Of a stretch of DNA of 15,433 bases, positions 1 to 7,264 are shown in pieces. Within the stretch, counting starts at the first letter, position 1. Every line of letters begins with the position of its first letter. Source of the DNA: Candidatus Altarchaeales archaeon (lineage in GTDB: Archaea > Altiarchaeota > Altiarchaeia > IMC4 > QMZM01); the NCBI GenBank assembly GCA_003663175.1, contig QMZM01000018.1, forward strand, positions 1-15,433. The letters run 5' to 3'. The notes below the pieces were generated by a model. That model was not told where the DNA came from. It saw only the letters and a program-made list of their open reading frames with translations, and searched no databases. Made by a program: the position numbers and the translations under genes.

Positions 1-1755
1 AGTGTAGTAGTTTGTGTAGATGTTTGTCCCCAATTGCTTTGTGGTGTTCCAGTTGTTTTGGTAGATGGTTCCAGTAAAATTTATGTTTACAGAGTTGTTT
101 AGCAGGTTGTTGTAGATGTAGTTTGAGCTTGAACTATCGATATAAATTCCATACTTTGAATTTCCTAAGATTGTGGAGTTTGTTATTGTGTTGGAATTTG
201 AACGGATGATATAGATTCCGTAGGTATTATTCTCTGCTCTTAGATTAGTGAAGTTGTTGTTAAGATTATTATAAAAATAAATTCCTTCGCTGTTCTTTAC
301 AGTAATTTTGTCAAATACATTATTGTGACTCGTATAGTCGATATAAATTCCATATGATGTTATATTGGCTATAGTTATATTCTCAAAAGTGTTGGAGCAT
401 GCATATCTTAGAAGTATTCCTACATCACAATCGGTGACTGTAATATTTGCGAATTTGTTATACATTGGGTAATAAACATTATAACCAAGATAAATTCCTC
501 GGTAAAGATTTGCAAATACACTGTTCGTTATGTTTGTATACTTAGTTGCTATTAAAATCAAACCATTATTCTTTTTATCTGTATGGTTCATGGTTAGATT
601 ATCGATTGTTGAGTAATCCGCGCCGCACAGAATAATTTCTGAAACATTGTTATTCCAATTTTGGATATGGACAGAGGAGTTGAAGAAAACTATCGGCTTG
701 TTATCTGTTCCTGTAACATTTATGAACTGAGAGTGGCAATCCATAAAGTTTACTTTTGTGAAATAATAAATATCATAGTTGGTGTTATTAATAACTTTGA
801 CATTCTTTAAAATTGTGTGGTCTGAGTAATAAATATTCACACCGTATTTACTTCCTATTATAGTTATATCTGTTAAGTTGTTGTAATCCGACTCCTCAAG
901 TTTAATTCCGTTCTCACTCATGCTTAGGTTTGATAAGGATATGTTTGATAAGGAATTGTTATCTGAGTGAAGAAGATATATCACTGTAGCAAGATATGAC
1001 TCAGATTCAACCACCAAATTTTCCAGAGTATTTCCGTCAGCATTTCTCAAATAGATGGCTCTACCTCCCCAGCCAGTTACAGTGCAGTTTCTTATCGTGA
1101 TGTTTGTTAGCTCCTCTAAATCCCTGCTAATTACAATTCCACTCATTACAATTCCATAGCTTGTAGTCTCATTTCCATCAATGGTATTTCCTTGGCAATC
1201 CAAAACTACATTGTTCGCTGTTATATTGATGCAGGAAGGTATTGAGGAATTTATTATGCTATCGTTTAAATAATAGGTTCCTGAATCAACTAAGATTGCG
1301 CACCTCGAGAAATTTCCCCCTATACCTATTGTTCTGGTTCCAGATGAGTATGTTCCACTAGCGTCTGTGCAGTTTATATACCATGTGTGGTCTCCGGGAG
1401 CTAAAGTACCGTTTACTGTTAGCGTTGTTTCTGTGTTGTTCTGGACAGAAGAATTCTCGTCATGAAGAGTGCCATCTATATAGAGAGCGCACGAATAGGT
1501 TGAATTTGTAGTGCTGTACGAAATAAAGGTAAAGACGGGTGTCGTATTTAGAGTCTGGGTGAGGTTTGCTGGCGATAAAGAGGTATAGTATATAGTTCCA
1601 TGGGATTGTTGTGAAAAGAGGTCTGCCGTACTATTGCTCGCTCCAGCAATAAGGATGAGTGCGAGCGTAAAACATAAAATGAAACCAAAATCTAGCATCC
1701 TCAACATACCCACAGAATTCGAGGCTTTTACGGCATTAGATTTTATTATCTTCAT
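1..1755 (-). CDS. Secreted NosD-like right-handed beta-helix protein, C-terminus beyond window
   Basis: I translated the minus strand by hand from an ATG at 1755 and found 585 open codons with no stop before the left edge, so the gene is partial. The start is supported by GGTGAT at 1760-1765, four bases upstream. Residues about 23-41 are a hydrophobic signal or anchor segment (FGFILCFTLALILIAGA). Residues about 53-140 look like an Ig-like domain (CALYIDG, GDHTWYINCTD). The motif NNVVLDCQGNTIDG near residue 190 is typical of the start of NosD/PbH1 beta-helices. From there to the edge, rungs of about 22-24 residues repeat with the pattern GIYIxxSxxNxxxN (GIYIDYTSHNN, GIYIIRSNSNT, GIYIDSSSSNY), strongest in the last 150 residues. 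N-x-S/T sequons are very frequent. Such proteins sit on the cell surface as adhesins, carbohydrate-binding or S-layer-associated proteins. The exact role cannot be read from the sequence. Confidence 0.85.
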   Translation of the reverse strand, partial: MKIIKSNAVKASNSVGMLRMLDFGFILCFTLALILIAGASNSTADLFSQQSHGTIYYTSLSPANLTQTLNTTPVFTFISYSTTNSTYSCALYIDGTLHDENSSVQNNTETTLTVNGTLAPGDHTWYINCTDASGTYSSGTRTIGIGGNFSRCAILVDSGTYYLNDSIINSSIPSCINITANNVVLDCQGNTIDGNETTSYGIVMSGIVISRDLEELTNITIRNCTVTGWGGRAIYLRNADGNTLENLVVESESYLATVIYLLHSDNNSLSNISLSNLSMSENGIKLEESDYNNLTDITIIGSKYGVNIYYSDHTILKNVKVINNTNYDIYYFTKVNFMDCHSQFINVTGTDNKPIVFFNSSVHIQNWNNNVSEIILCGADYSTIDNLTMNHTDKKNNGLILIATKYTNITNSVFANLYRGIYLGYNVYYPMYNKFANITVTDCDVGILLRYACSNTFENITIANITSYGIYIDYTSHNNVFDKITVKNSEGIYFYNNLNNNFTNLRAENNTYGIYIIRSNSNTITNSTILGNSKYGIYIDSSSSNYIYNNLLNNSVNINFTGTIYQNNWNTTKQLGTNIYTNYYT

Positions 1756-2135
1756 TACAATCACCAAGATACGGCGACTTTTAAGTCCTATAATCCTATA
1801 ACGATTTTGCCCTCAATCCTAAACATGTAATATTTTTTGATTCTGATATTAAATCTGAGTGTGAATGAATATTTCATGTAGGTGGTGTGCAAAATTCCTA
1901 CACGCTGAGAGTATAAAGGTGAAGTAATCTAAGGGGTTACATGCCATCACCACAATATACATTAATATCGTCATGACGAAACAGTAAAGTTTACGACTTC
2001 ACCGATCAGATTATGAAGTTATAGATAGCTGCGAATGACTCTATCCAAATTAATCCACTTTCCTTTCCAATGGTGGTAAAGTGTGCGGGACAAAGCCTTG
2101 ATTTCGGAACTCTACAGTCTCGGTTCATGAGGGAG

Positions 2136-2145
2136 TATATATAAA
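2136..2145 (-). promoter_or_regulatory. TATA-like box facing the inverted-repeat region
   Basis: The minus strand reads TTTATATATA, close to the archaeal TATA consensus. Transcription would be expected to start about 25 bases downstream, near 2112, and to run leftward through the inverted repeats. The box lies only 8 bases upstream of an ATG at 2128, too close to serve it as a normal promoter. Confidence 0.4.
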
Positions 2146-2211
2146 CGATAATTTAGAATAAATACTGCCGCAATTGTAATTATTAAATTTCCAATAACTG
2201 ACAATTACATC

Positions 2212-2217
2212 AAAAAA
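2212..2217 (-). terminator. T-run terminator after the DUF5752-like gene
   Basis: On the minus strand six consecutive T residues lie five bases past the stop codon of the 2222-2557 gene. Archaeal RNA polymerase can terminate at simple T-tracts. No stem precedes the run. Confidence 0.35.
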
Positions 2218-2221
2218 TCGA

Positions 2222-2557
2222 TTAATCTTTTGTCTCTCCCAAGACCTCCTTCATAAGACTAATGCTAAGATCCAATACCTCAACCAATTTCCTTCTCGTT
2301 GATTCGATGTCCTCCGAATTTAGTTGAATCTCCTGCAGCGCCTTTCCCAATGTGTTGCAACCCACAATACTCTCGATCCATGCTGCAAAGTCATTTCTAT
2401 TGTCCATATGAAATGCTATAACATCCCCGGGAACAATTTCAATTGCATTTCTGAGCCCCTCTATGTCATGGATTTCTGCTATAACCACATCATGGTCTCT
2501 CTTCAATTTGAATGAATTCTCGCTTTCAACTGGTCTGAGATAATTTTTTATTTCCAT
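2222..2557 (-). CDS. DUF5752-like small protein
   Basis: This is a soluble 111-residue protein with no signal peptide or membrane segment. The central stretch, residues about 31-78 (GLRNAIEIVPGDVIAFHMDNRNDFAAWIESIVG then LGKALQEI), resembles the archaeal DUF5752 pattern: a helix, a strand ending in a histidine, then an N-D-F-x-x-W-I helix and a leucine/alanine-rich helix. The rest is acidic and predicted helical. Its function is unknown in the family. It lies 43 bases downstream of the MFS transporter on the same strand and may be the last gene of that unit, although the gap contains a TATATTTTAAAA stretch that could be a promoter of its own. The family call comes from recalled motif similarity and should be treated as tentative. 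That the ORF is a real gene is more certain. Confidence 0.6.
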   Translation of the reverse strand: MEIKNYLRPVESENSFKLKRDHDVVIAEIHDIEGLRNAIEIVPGDVIAFHMDNRNDFAAWIESIVGCNTLGKALQEIQLNSEDIESTRRKLVEVLDLSISLMKEVLGETKD

Positions 2558-2600
2558 TTTTCTGCTTCATTTAATAAATTTCCATTTTTAAAATATAAAG

Positions 2601-3776
2601 TTAGCGGTTTTCCCTTCGAAATATTGTTAAGAGGAATAAAACCGCAATGAGGCTCATTATTCCGCCATAGATAAATGTCATCTCATGTGAAATATTCCAG
2701 AGGAATCCCGCTATTACACTTGAAGGTAGAGTCATTATGCCATTTACCGTATGGAATGTTCCAAGTGCCGTTGACCTCACCCTTTCCTTAGATAAATCAG
2801 ATACATAAGCCCTCTGATTTCCATCGATTATTGCGTCTGCAATTCCATAGACTGAAAACAGAATGAGAAATGCCAGTAGAGAATTTAGATACGCAAATCC
2901 GAGGCATGTAAATGAAAAGAGAGCATAACCGAGAATAATAATCCTTTTTCTCCCAATTCTATCGGAGATGATTCCAAATGGAATTGAGAACATAACCTTA
3001 AATGTCTTGAATAATGCATATAGTAAAATTGGCACTGCAATTGCAAATTTTCCGGTAAGGGATTCTTCTACCCTGAGAATAAAGAACATATAACTGAAAT
3101 TTGCCAGCGCGAATATCCCGGAGATTAGGATAAATACTCTCAATTCCCTGGATAATCTTCTCAGATTTATTCTTAGGGTTGTATCAATTGGTTTTCTCTT
3201 CTTTTCCCTCACGAGGTAGAGCGGAAGTATTGACGAAAAGGAGATTATCGCAGCGATGAATATTATACTACTTAAACCAATATCAAAAAACCAGAACAAT
3301 ATAAAGGCAGAAATCGTTCCAAGAATTGCCCCGGCCTCATCAAATGCCCTGTGAATTCCAAATCCCTTGCCCTTTTCCCTCGGCATCGATTCCGAGAGTA
3401 TCGAGTCTCGTGGTGATGTCCTAATGCCCTTACCTACCCTCTCAAGCGAGGTAAACAACAACACATGTTGCCATTTGCTGGAGAATGACAACAGCAACTT
3501 GAATATTGCAGATGTAAGATAACCAGAACAGACAAATACCTTCCTCTTCCCAGTTTTGTCGGATAAATAACCACTGATCACATTCAATAAACTTGAGACA
3601 CTATCTCTTAAACCTGCAATCAATCCGATCTCAATTCCCCCACCACCAAGTAATTTTATGAAGACTGGAAGAATTGGTATTATCATCTCGCTGCTCAGGT
3701 CATTCAAGAAACTTACTATTCCTAAGAGAATAACATTTTTTCCTCCCGGAATGGTGTTCTTTTCTCCAATTCTCAT
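2601..3776 (-). CDS. Major facilitator superfamily transporter
   Basis: The gene encodes a 391-residue integral membrane protein with about 12 hydrophobic segments, the usual MFS size. The N-terminus (LLGIVSFLNDLSSEMIIPILPVFI) and the stretch RVGKGIRTSPRDSILSES followed by GFGIHRAFDEAGAILG mark a widespread MFS subgroup whose substrate is not well defined. The loop 2-3 motif A appears as GYLSDKTGKRK near residue 68, and its second-half counterpart as SDRIGRKR. It should act in the cytoplasmic membrane as a secondary transporter, possibly an exporter; the sequence does not show the substrate. Its ATG overlaps the stop of the upstream peptidase gene by four bases (ATGA), which indicates translational coupling. 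Confidence 0.88.
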   Translation of the reverse strand: MRIGEKNTIPGGKNVILLGIVSFLNDLSSEMIIPILPVFIKLLGGGGIEIGLIAGLRDSVSSLLNVISGYLSDKTGKRKVFVCSGYLTSAIFKLLLSFSSKWQHVLLFTSLERVGKGIRTSPRDSILSESMPREKGKGFGIHRAFDEAGAILGTISAFILFWFFDIGLSSIIFIAAIISFSSILPLYLVREKKRKPIDTTLRINLRRLSRELRVFILISGIFALANFSYMFFILRVEESLTGKFAIAVPILLYALFKTFKVMFSIPFGIISDRIGRKRIIILGYALFSFTCLGFAYLNSLLAFLILFSVYGIADAIIDGNQRAYVSDLSKERVRSTALGTFHTVNGIMTLPSSVIAGFLWNISHEMTFIYGGIMSLIAVLFLLTIFRRENR

Positions 3777-4768
3777 TTTCTTATCTTGGTTAGAATACCG
3801 AAATACCTAAATATAAGAATTGAGGATATTAAAATAAGAATCGCAATTCTGATGTCCCTCAGGACCAGATATCCCAAAATCAGAATTAAAACCGAAAGGA
3901 ATTTGAACATAAATCCAATTTCAAGGAATTTTATTCCAATGAATATTAATGGAATTGAGATGAGTAGGAGTGATATGGAGATCAATGAGATGAGAATTAC
4001 ATAATTTAATGCTAAGGTTATGTATCCTGTAAGAAATTCTCCATATTCTATACCATTGGAATTCTCAATAACTGGGATTAAAGAAATAGAAACCAAGAGC
4101 AAAAGTAGGATTAATGCCCCAATTTTATGCTCCATAAATGACCTGAGGAATTGTTTAAAATCTGCACTGCTTGGAGCAACCCCCAAGCCAAGACATATCT
4201 GCATATACAGCACGATAATCAATATCGGGTCAAAATTTATTTTAAATTGTAGATAGAAGAGACTCCATATTTTAATGAGCGACTTTAGGATGCCGTCCAT
4301 TGACTCTACATCTAAAATCTTCACAGTAATCAAATCGTTGCCAGAATATGAGTTATAGAAATTAAATAAAGCAACTAAAAGCAGACCGCATCCAATGAAT
4401 GGCGCAATTCCAATAAAAAGGGTTTTAATTGGAATTAATATGTCATCCTTACATCTATATCTAACCTCACCCAAGGTTCCATTTTTCATATCTGGACGAA
4501 ATAATGAGATATCCATTACTTGACATCCAAGCAATTTGGCGGCGATATAGTGAGAGAGTTCGTGCATCACCGTTCCCGGGAAAATTAAAAGCAGGAATAG
4601 TCTTCTTCCAACACTTGAAAATATATAAATCTCCAAAAAATCATTCAATGATATTTGTATTGCAAACAATGCGGGGATTAGGGAATAATTTCTAAGAGCG
4701 CTATCATATAATAAAAACCACAGAAGTGCCGAAATCAGGACGAATGAAAATATTGTTATTATTCTCAT
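3773..4768 (-). CDS. M50-like integral membrane metallopeptidase
   Basis: This 331-residue protein is almost entirely membrane segments. Residues 69-73 are HELSH, a zinc-binding HExxH motif placed in a membrane segment (LLLIFPGTVMHELSHYIAAKLLG), as in site-2-protease-like M50 enzymes. A conserved-looking APSSADFKQF stretch at residues 198-207 supplies D203, a candidate third zinc ligand; the classic NPDG motif is not seen. Such proteins cleave substrates within or next to the membrane, often in signalling or quality control, but some relatives have no shown activity. It is the first gene of a unit with the MFS transporter, which overlaps it by four bases. A TATA box at 4791-4799 predicts a start of transcription at or next to the ATG, so the mRNA is probably leaderless. 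Confidence 0.75.
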   Translation of the reverse strand: MRIITIFSFVLISALLWFLLYDSALRNYSLIPALFAIQISLNDFLEIYIFSSVGRRLFLLLIFPGTVMHELSHYIAAKLLGCQVMDISLFRPDMKNGTLGEVRYRCKDDILIPIKTLFIGIAPFIGCGLLLVALFNFYNSYSGNDLITVKILDVESMDGILKSLIKIWSLFYLQFKINFDPILIIVLYMQICLGLGVAPSSADFKQFLRSFMEHKIGALILLLLLVSISLIPVIENSNGIEYGEFLTGYITLALNYVILISLISISLLLISIPLIFIGIKFLEIGFMFKFLSVLILILGYLVLRDIRIAILILISSILIFRYFGILTKIRK

Positions 4769-4790
4769 TGCATTAATCTATCTTAATCGA

Positions 4791-4799
4791 ATAAATATA
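4791..4799 (-). promoter_or_regulatory. TATA box for the peptidase-MFS unit
   Basis: The minus strand reads TATATTTAT, centred about 27 bases upstream of the ATG at 4768. Standard archaeal spacing puts the transcript start at or next to the start codon. No ribosome binding site precedes the ATG, which agrees with a leaderless mRNA. Confidence 0.5.
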
Positions 4800-4807
4800 A
4801 TTTAGAA

Positions 4808-4817
4808 TATAAATTTA
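4808..4817 (+). promoter_or_regulatory. TATA box for the DRG GTPase gene
   Basis: The plus strand reads TATAAATTTA, centred about 29 bases before the ATG at 4841. Expected transcription starts within a few bases of the start codon. The bases before the ATG show no ribosome binding site, so this mRNA is also probably leaderless or nearly so. Confidence 0.5.
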
Positions 4818-4840
4818 GGATACAATTTTAGAATGTTAGA

Positions 4841-5935
4841 ATGCCGACAATTGAAGAAAGGATAAGGGAAATTGAGGAAGAGATAAGGAAAACTCCATAT
4901 AATAAAAAGACTCAGCACCATATAGGTAGGCTAAAGGCAAAACTTGCAAGACTGAGGGAAGAATTAATATCGAGAGGCGGCGGGGGTGGTGCAAGAACAG
5001 AGGGCATCAGAAAGTTTGGTGATGCGAGTGTTGCATTAGTCGGTTTTCCGTCCGTTGGAAAATCAACCCTGTTGAATAAATTGACAAATGTTAAGTCAAA
5101 AATTGCAGAATACGAGTTCACAACCCTGAGCGTAATCCCCGGGATGATGAAGTATAATGGGGCAGATATTCAGTTAATTGATTTGCCCGGGATTATAGAG
5201 GGAGCATCGATCGGTAGAGGAAGGGGGAAAGAAATTCTCTCGGTGATTAGGAATATGGATTTAATTCTGATAATTGTTGATGCCTTAAGGATTGAGCAAC
5301 TCGGGATTATAGAGGATGAACTATACAAGATTGGAATTAGGCTAAATCAAAGGCGCCCAGATATTAAGATAGAGAGAAAGCACAGTGGAGGGATTCATAT
5401 TATCTCAAATAAGAATCTAAAAATTAAAAAAGAATTAATCAAGGAAATTCTCAACGAATATAAGATTCATTCCGCAGATGTAACGATCCATGAAGAAGTT
5501 GATGAGGAGAAGATTATAGATGCCATAGTCGGAAACAGAGTCTATATTCCATCGATCATCGTAATTAATAAGATAGACCTCCTTGATGACTTAAATTCAT
5601 TAAATTCAATTGGAGAGAAGATCAAGAGAGAATTTATTCCAATATCTGCGAAGAATGGAACGAATCTTGATGTGTTGAAGGATGAGATATTTAGGAGATT
5701 GGGATTTATAAGGATTTATATGAAGCCCCCCGGTAAAGAGGCAGATATGGAAGAGCCATTGATAATGAAGAGTGGTTCGAGAATTATAGATGTATGTGAT
5801 AAAATTCACCAGGATATTAAGAAGGGATTTAGATATGCGAGGGTCTGGGGAAATTCCGTAAGATTCGATGGTCAGATTGTTGGCTTGGAGCATGAGGTTA
5901 AGGATGGGGATATAGTTACAATTATAACGAGATGA
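4841..5935 (+). CDS. drg: DRG-family GTP-binding protein with TGS domain
   Basis: This 364-residue protein has the full DRG layout. An N-terminal helical hairpin rich in E, R and K (residues 1-45) and a glycine-rich link (46-50) precede the G domain: G1 GFPSVGKST at 68-76, the T-T pair of G2 near 94-95, G3 DLPG at 114-117, G4 NKID at 243-246 and G5 SAK at 269-271. A long insertion lies between G3 and G4, as expected for the Obg/DRG group. Residues about 288-364 form a TGS domain (GSRIIDVCDKIH to GDIVTIITR). Family length is about 365, so it is complete. DRG GTPases associate with ribosomes and act in translation. The gene stands alone, converging on rps17e with 10 bases between stop codons. 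Confidence 0.95.
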   Translation: MPTIEERIREIEEEIRKTPYNKKTQHHIGRLKAKLARLREELISRGGGGGARTEGIRKFGDASVALVGFPSVGKSTLLNKLTNVKSKIAEYEFTTLSVIPGMMKYNGADIQLIDLPGIIEGASIGRGRGKEILSVIRNMDLILIIVDALRIEQLGIIEDELYKIGIRLNQRRPDIKIERKHSGGIHIISNKNLKIKKELIKEILNEYKIHSADVTIHEEVDEEKIIDAIVGNRVYIPSIIVINKIDLLDDLNSLNSIGEKIKREFIPISAKNGTNLDVLKDEIFRRLGFIRIYMKPPGKEADMEEPLIMKSGSRIIDVCDKIHQDIKKGFRYARVWGNSVRFDGQIVGLEHEVKDGDIVTIITR

Positions 5936-5945
5936 TCCGAGATGA

Positions 5946-6140
5946 TTAAGACTCACCCTCCTTCTTCTTCACCCTTGTTATATAACCAGCAATCTTATTT
6001 CTCATCGTCTTTGATTCGACATTACTAAACTCCTGAACCTTCCTCTTGTTTGTTTCAAAATCTGTTGTAAATTCATCACCATATTCCTCCAAGAGTTTGT
6101 CCGCAATCCTCTTCAAAAATGCCTGTTTTATTCTCCCCAT
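5946..6140 (-). CDS. rps17e: Small ribosomal subunit protein eS17
   Basis: The 64-residue protein matches archaeal eS17 closely: MGRIKQAFLKRIADKLLEEYGDEFTTDFETNKRKV and RNKIAGYITRV are the family signatures, and archaeal members are about 60-67 residues long. It is a basic component of the 30S subunit shared by archaea and eukaryotes and absent from bacteria, so it fixes the domain of life of the window. The ATG at 6140 is preceded by GGTGAT, five bases upstream. The TGA stop of sppA lies inside that ribosome binding site, so the two genes are very probably cotranscribed and translationally coupled. Confidence 0.95.
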   Translation of the reverse strand: MGRIKQAFLKRIADKLLEEYGDEFTTDFETNKRKVQEFSNVESKTMRNKIAGYITRVKKKEGES

Positions 6141-6146
6141 TCCACA

Positions 6147-7001
6147 TCACCTATATAATAGATCCCAAATTGTTATTTCTTCATCATCCTCGACCCTAAC
6201 AATTTGTGGTTCCCCCTCAATTCCAGCCAATTCTGAAGCAACCTCTATTGCCTTGTCCATTCCACCAATATAATCAATTAACCCCAAATCCTTTGCATCT
6301 TTCCCAAGATATATGCTTCCATCGGAGATATTCCTGACATATTCTGGAGAGAGATTTCTATTCTTTGCAACATCATTTATGAAGTCGTTATAGACATCAT
6401 CAACTATCTCTTGCAATTCCCTTTTTTCTTCTTCCGTCATTTCTCTATATGGACTTCCAATGTCCTTTACATCGCCGGACTTTATAACAGTAACATTTAT
6501 TCCAATCTTTTTATATAATTCATAATAATGTTTAATTGTCATAATAACACCAATACTGCCAGTTATTGAATTCTCATCCGCAACGATCTTATCTGCCCCA
6601 GAAGCGACATAATATGCCCCCGAAGCTCCAACCTCTCCAATCCACGCAACAACGGGCTTTTTACACTCCTTTACAGCCCTCATTAATTCTCTGCTCGCGA
6701 CAACACTTCCACCGCCGGAATTTATATCGAGAATTATTGCCTTTGTAAATGGATCGCCATCCTCTCTCTTAATTATCTCCTTTAATTTTCTTACATTTGC
6801 ACACTGGGGTGTTTCAAGGATAGTTGCCTGACAACCCTCAATTGTTATCTCACCCTTTATTGGAATTACTGCTATCTTGTTTCCAATTCTGGGCACCTCA
6901 CCACTTAAAATTCCCACAATGAAAAATGTCATTCCCATAATCCCCAAAATGAACAGAAAGATTGCCCCAATCGTAATCAAAATCTTCCACTTCCTTTTCA
7001 T
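6147..7001 (-). CDS. sppA: Signal peptide peptidase SppA, archaeal type
   Basis: The gene encodes a 284-residue membrane-anchored serine protease of family S49. An N-terminal transmembrane helix spans residues about 7-30, and the catalytic domain lies outside. The SGGG stretch (LDINSGGGSVVAS), the nucleophile motif GASGAYY with Ser127, and KDIGSPYR with Lys179 form the Ser/Lys dyad; their 52-residue spacing equals that in Thermococcus SppA, as I recall it. SppA degrades cleaved signal peptides in the membrane. I chose the ATG at 7001 because GGTGA at 7008-7012 sits five bases before it. A GTG at 7010 would add three residues but lies inside that site. The stop codon overlaps the ribosome binding site of rps17e. 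The tRNA-Gly gene ends 75 bases upstream on the same strand. Confidence 0.92.
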   Translation of the reverse strand: MKRKWKILITIGAIFLFILGIMGMTFFIVGILSGEVPRIGNKIAVIPIKGEITIEGCQATILETPQCANVRKLKEIIKREDGDPFTKAIILDINSGGGSVVASRELMRAVKECKKPVVAWIGEVGASGAYYVASGADKIVADENSITGSIGVIMTIKHYYELYKKIGINVTVIKSGDVKDIGSPYREMTEEEKRELQEIVDDVYNDFINDVAKNRNLSPEYVRNISDGSIYLGKDAKDLGLIDYIGGMDKAIEVASELAGIEGEPQIVRVEDDEEITIWDLLYR

Positions 7002-7076
7002 CCAACTCACCAGGGTATTGATTAAGTTAATAAGACATGACCCTCTCTATTATCTCTTGTTATTTTTGTATTAGAG

Positions 7077-7150
7077 TGCGGTCGCCGGGATTTGAACCCG
7101 GGTCGCGGGCTTGGCAAGCCCGAGTGATAACCAGACTACACTACGACCGC
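7077..7150 (-). tRNA. tRNA-Gly(GCC)
   Basis: The minus strand folds into a full cloverleaf. The acceptor stem is GCGGTCG with CGACCGC, seven perfect pairs, with discriminator A at 7077. The anticodon stem is CGGGC with GCCCG around the loop TTGCCAA, giving anticodon GCC for glycine. The T arm contains GGTTCAAATCC. No intron is present and CCA is not encoded. A TATA box lies at the right distance upstream. Confidence 0.96.
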
Positions 7151-7174
7151 TAAATCACGAATCATGAAATGTTG

Positions 7175-7183
7175 ATTTATTTA
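7175..7183 (-). promoter_or_regulatory. TATA box of the tRNA-Gly gene
   Basis: The minus strand reads TAAATAAAT, centred about 29 bases upstream of the mature tRNA 5' end. This is the usual archaeal spacing for a transcript that starts next to the tRNA. Confidence 0.5.
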
Positions 7184-7226
7184 GGATTATTGGGATACAA
7201 TTATTATTTTAGGATAATTAATAAAC

Positions 7227-7232
7227 TTATAA
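7227..7232 (+). promoter_or_regulatory. Possible TATA box of the Alg7/AglH-like gene
   Basis: TTATAA in an AT-rich stretch, about 35 bases before the ATG at 7265, would give a leader of about 10 bases. A second AT-rich stretch at 7243-7251 is too close to the start codon to fit. Confidence 0.3.
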
Positions 7233-7264
7233 GGATGTAAGAAATAAATATTTGGATTGAAAAA

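Larger units (their letters stand above)
1756..2221. other. Gene-poor intergenic region rich in inverted repeats
   Basis: I see no convincing gene in this 466-base stretch. It contains several inverted repeats: a nested stem-loop (GGTGA 1918-1922 with TCACC 1947-1951, enclosing GTAA 1924-1927 with TTAC 1937-1940), a perfect 12-base palindrome TCGTCATGACGA at 1968-1979, GTAAAGTTTAC at 1984-1994, and a bulged stem CACTTTCC (2056-2063) with GGTAAAGTG (2075-2083). A TATA-like box on the minus strand at 2136-2145 could drive a transcript across this region. It might hold a structured RNA, operator sites, or the remains of a mobile element. I did not recognise RNase P RNA, SRP RNA, 5S rRNA or a tRNA. 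Confidence 0.5.

Noticed and set aside
60..560. Recurring TATAAATTCC-like words at roughly 60-70 base intervals, suggestive of a repeat array.
   Set aside because: They encode the GIYI turn of successive beta-helix rungs in one continuous frame. Spacing and sequence vary, so this is not a CRISPR array.
2006..2128. A 40-codon minus-strand frame starting MNRDCRVPKSRLC and ending in TGA.
   Set aside because: It has no ribosome binding site, and the only TATA box sits eight bases before its ATG, so a transcript from it would begin inside the frame. The opposite strand is also open over part of this region. I cannot place it in a family; it may be a remnant of something mobile.
3786..4256. Two plus-strand frames opposite the membrane peptidase gene.
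   Set aside because: They are antisense shadows of a gene with clear membrane segments and an HELSH motif; their translations show no domain and no start signals.
7077..7150. Possible integration site in the tRNA-Gly gene.
   Set aside because: I saw no duplicated tRNA 3' end nearby and no integrase in the window, so there is no support for an att site.
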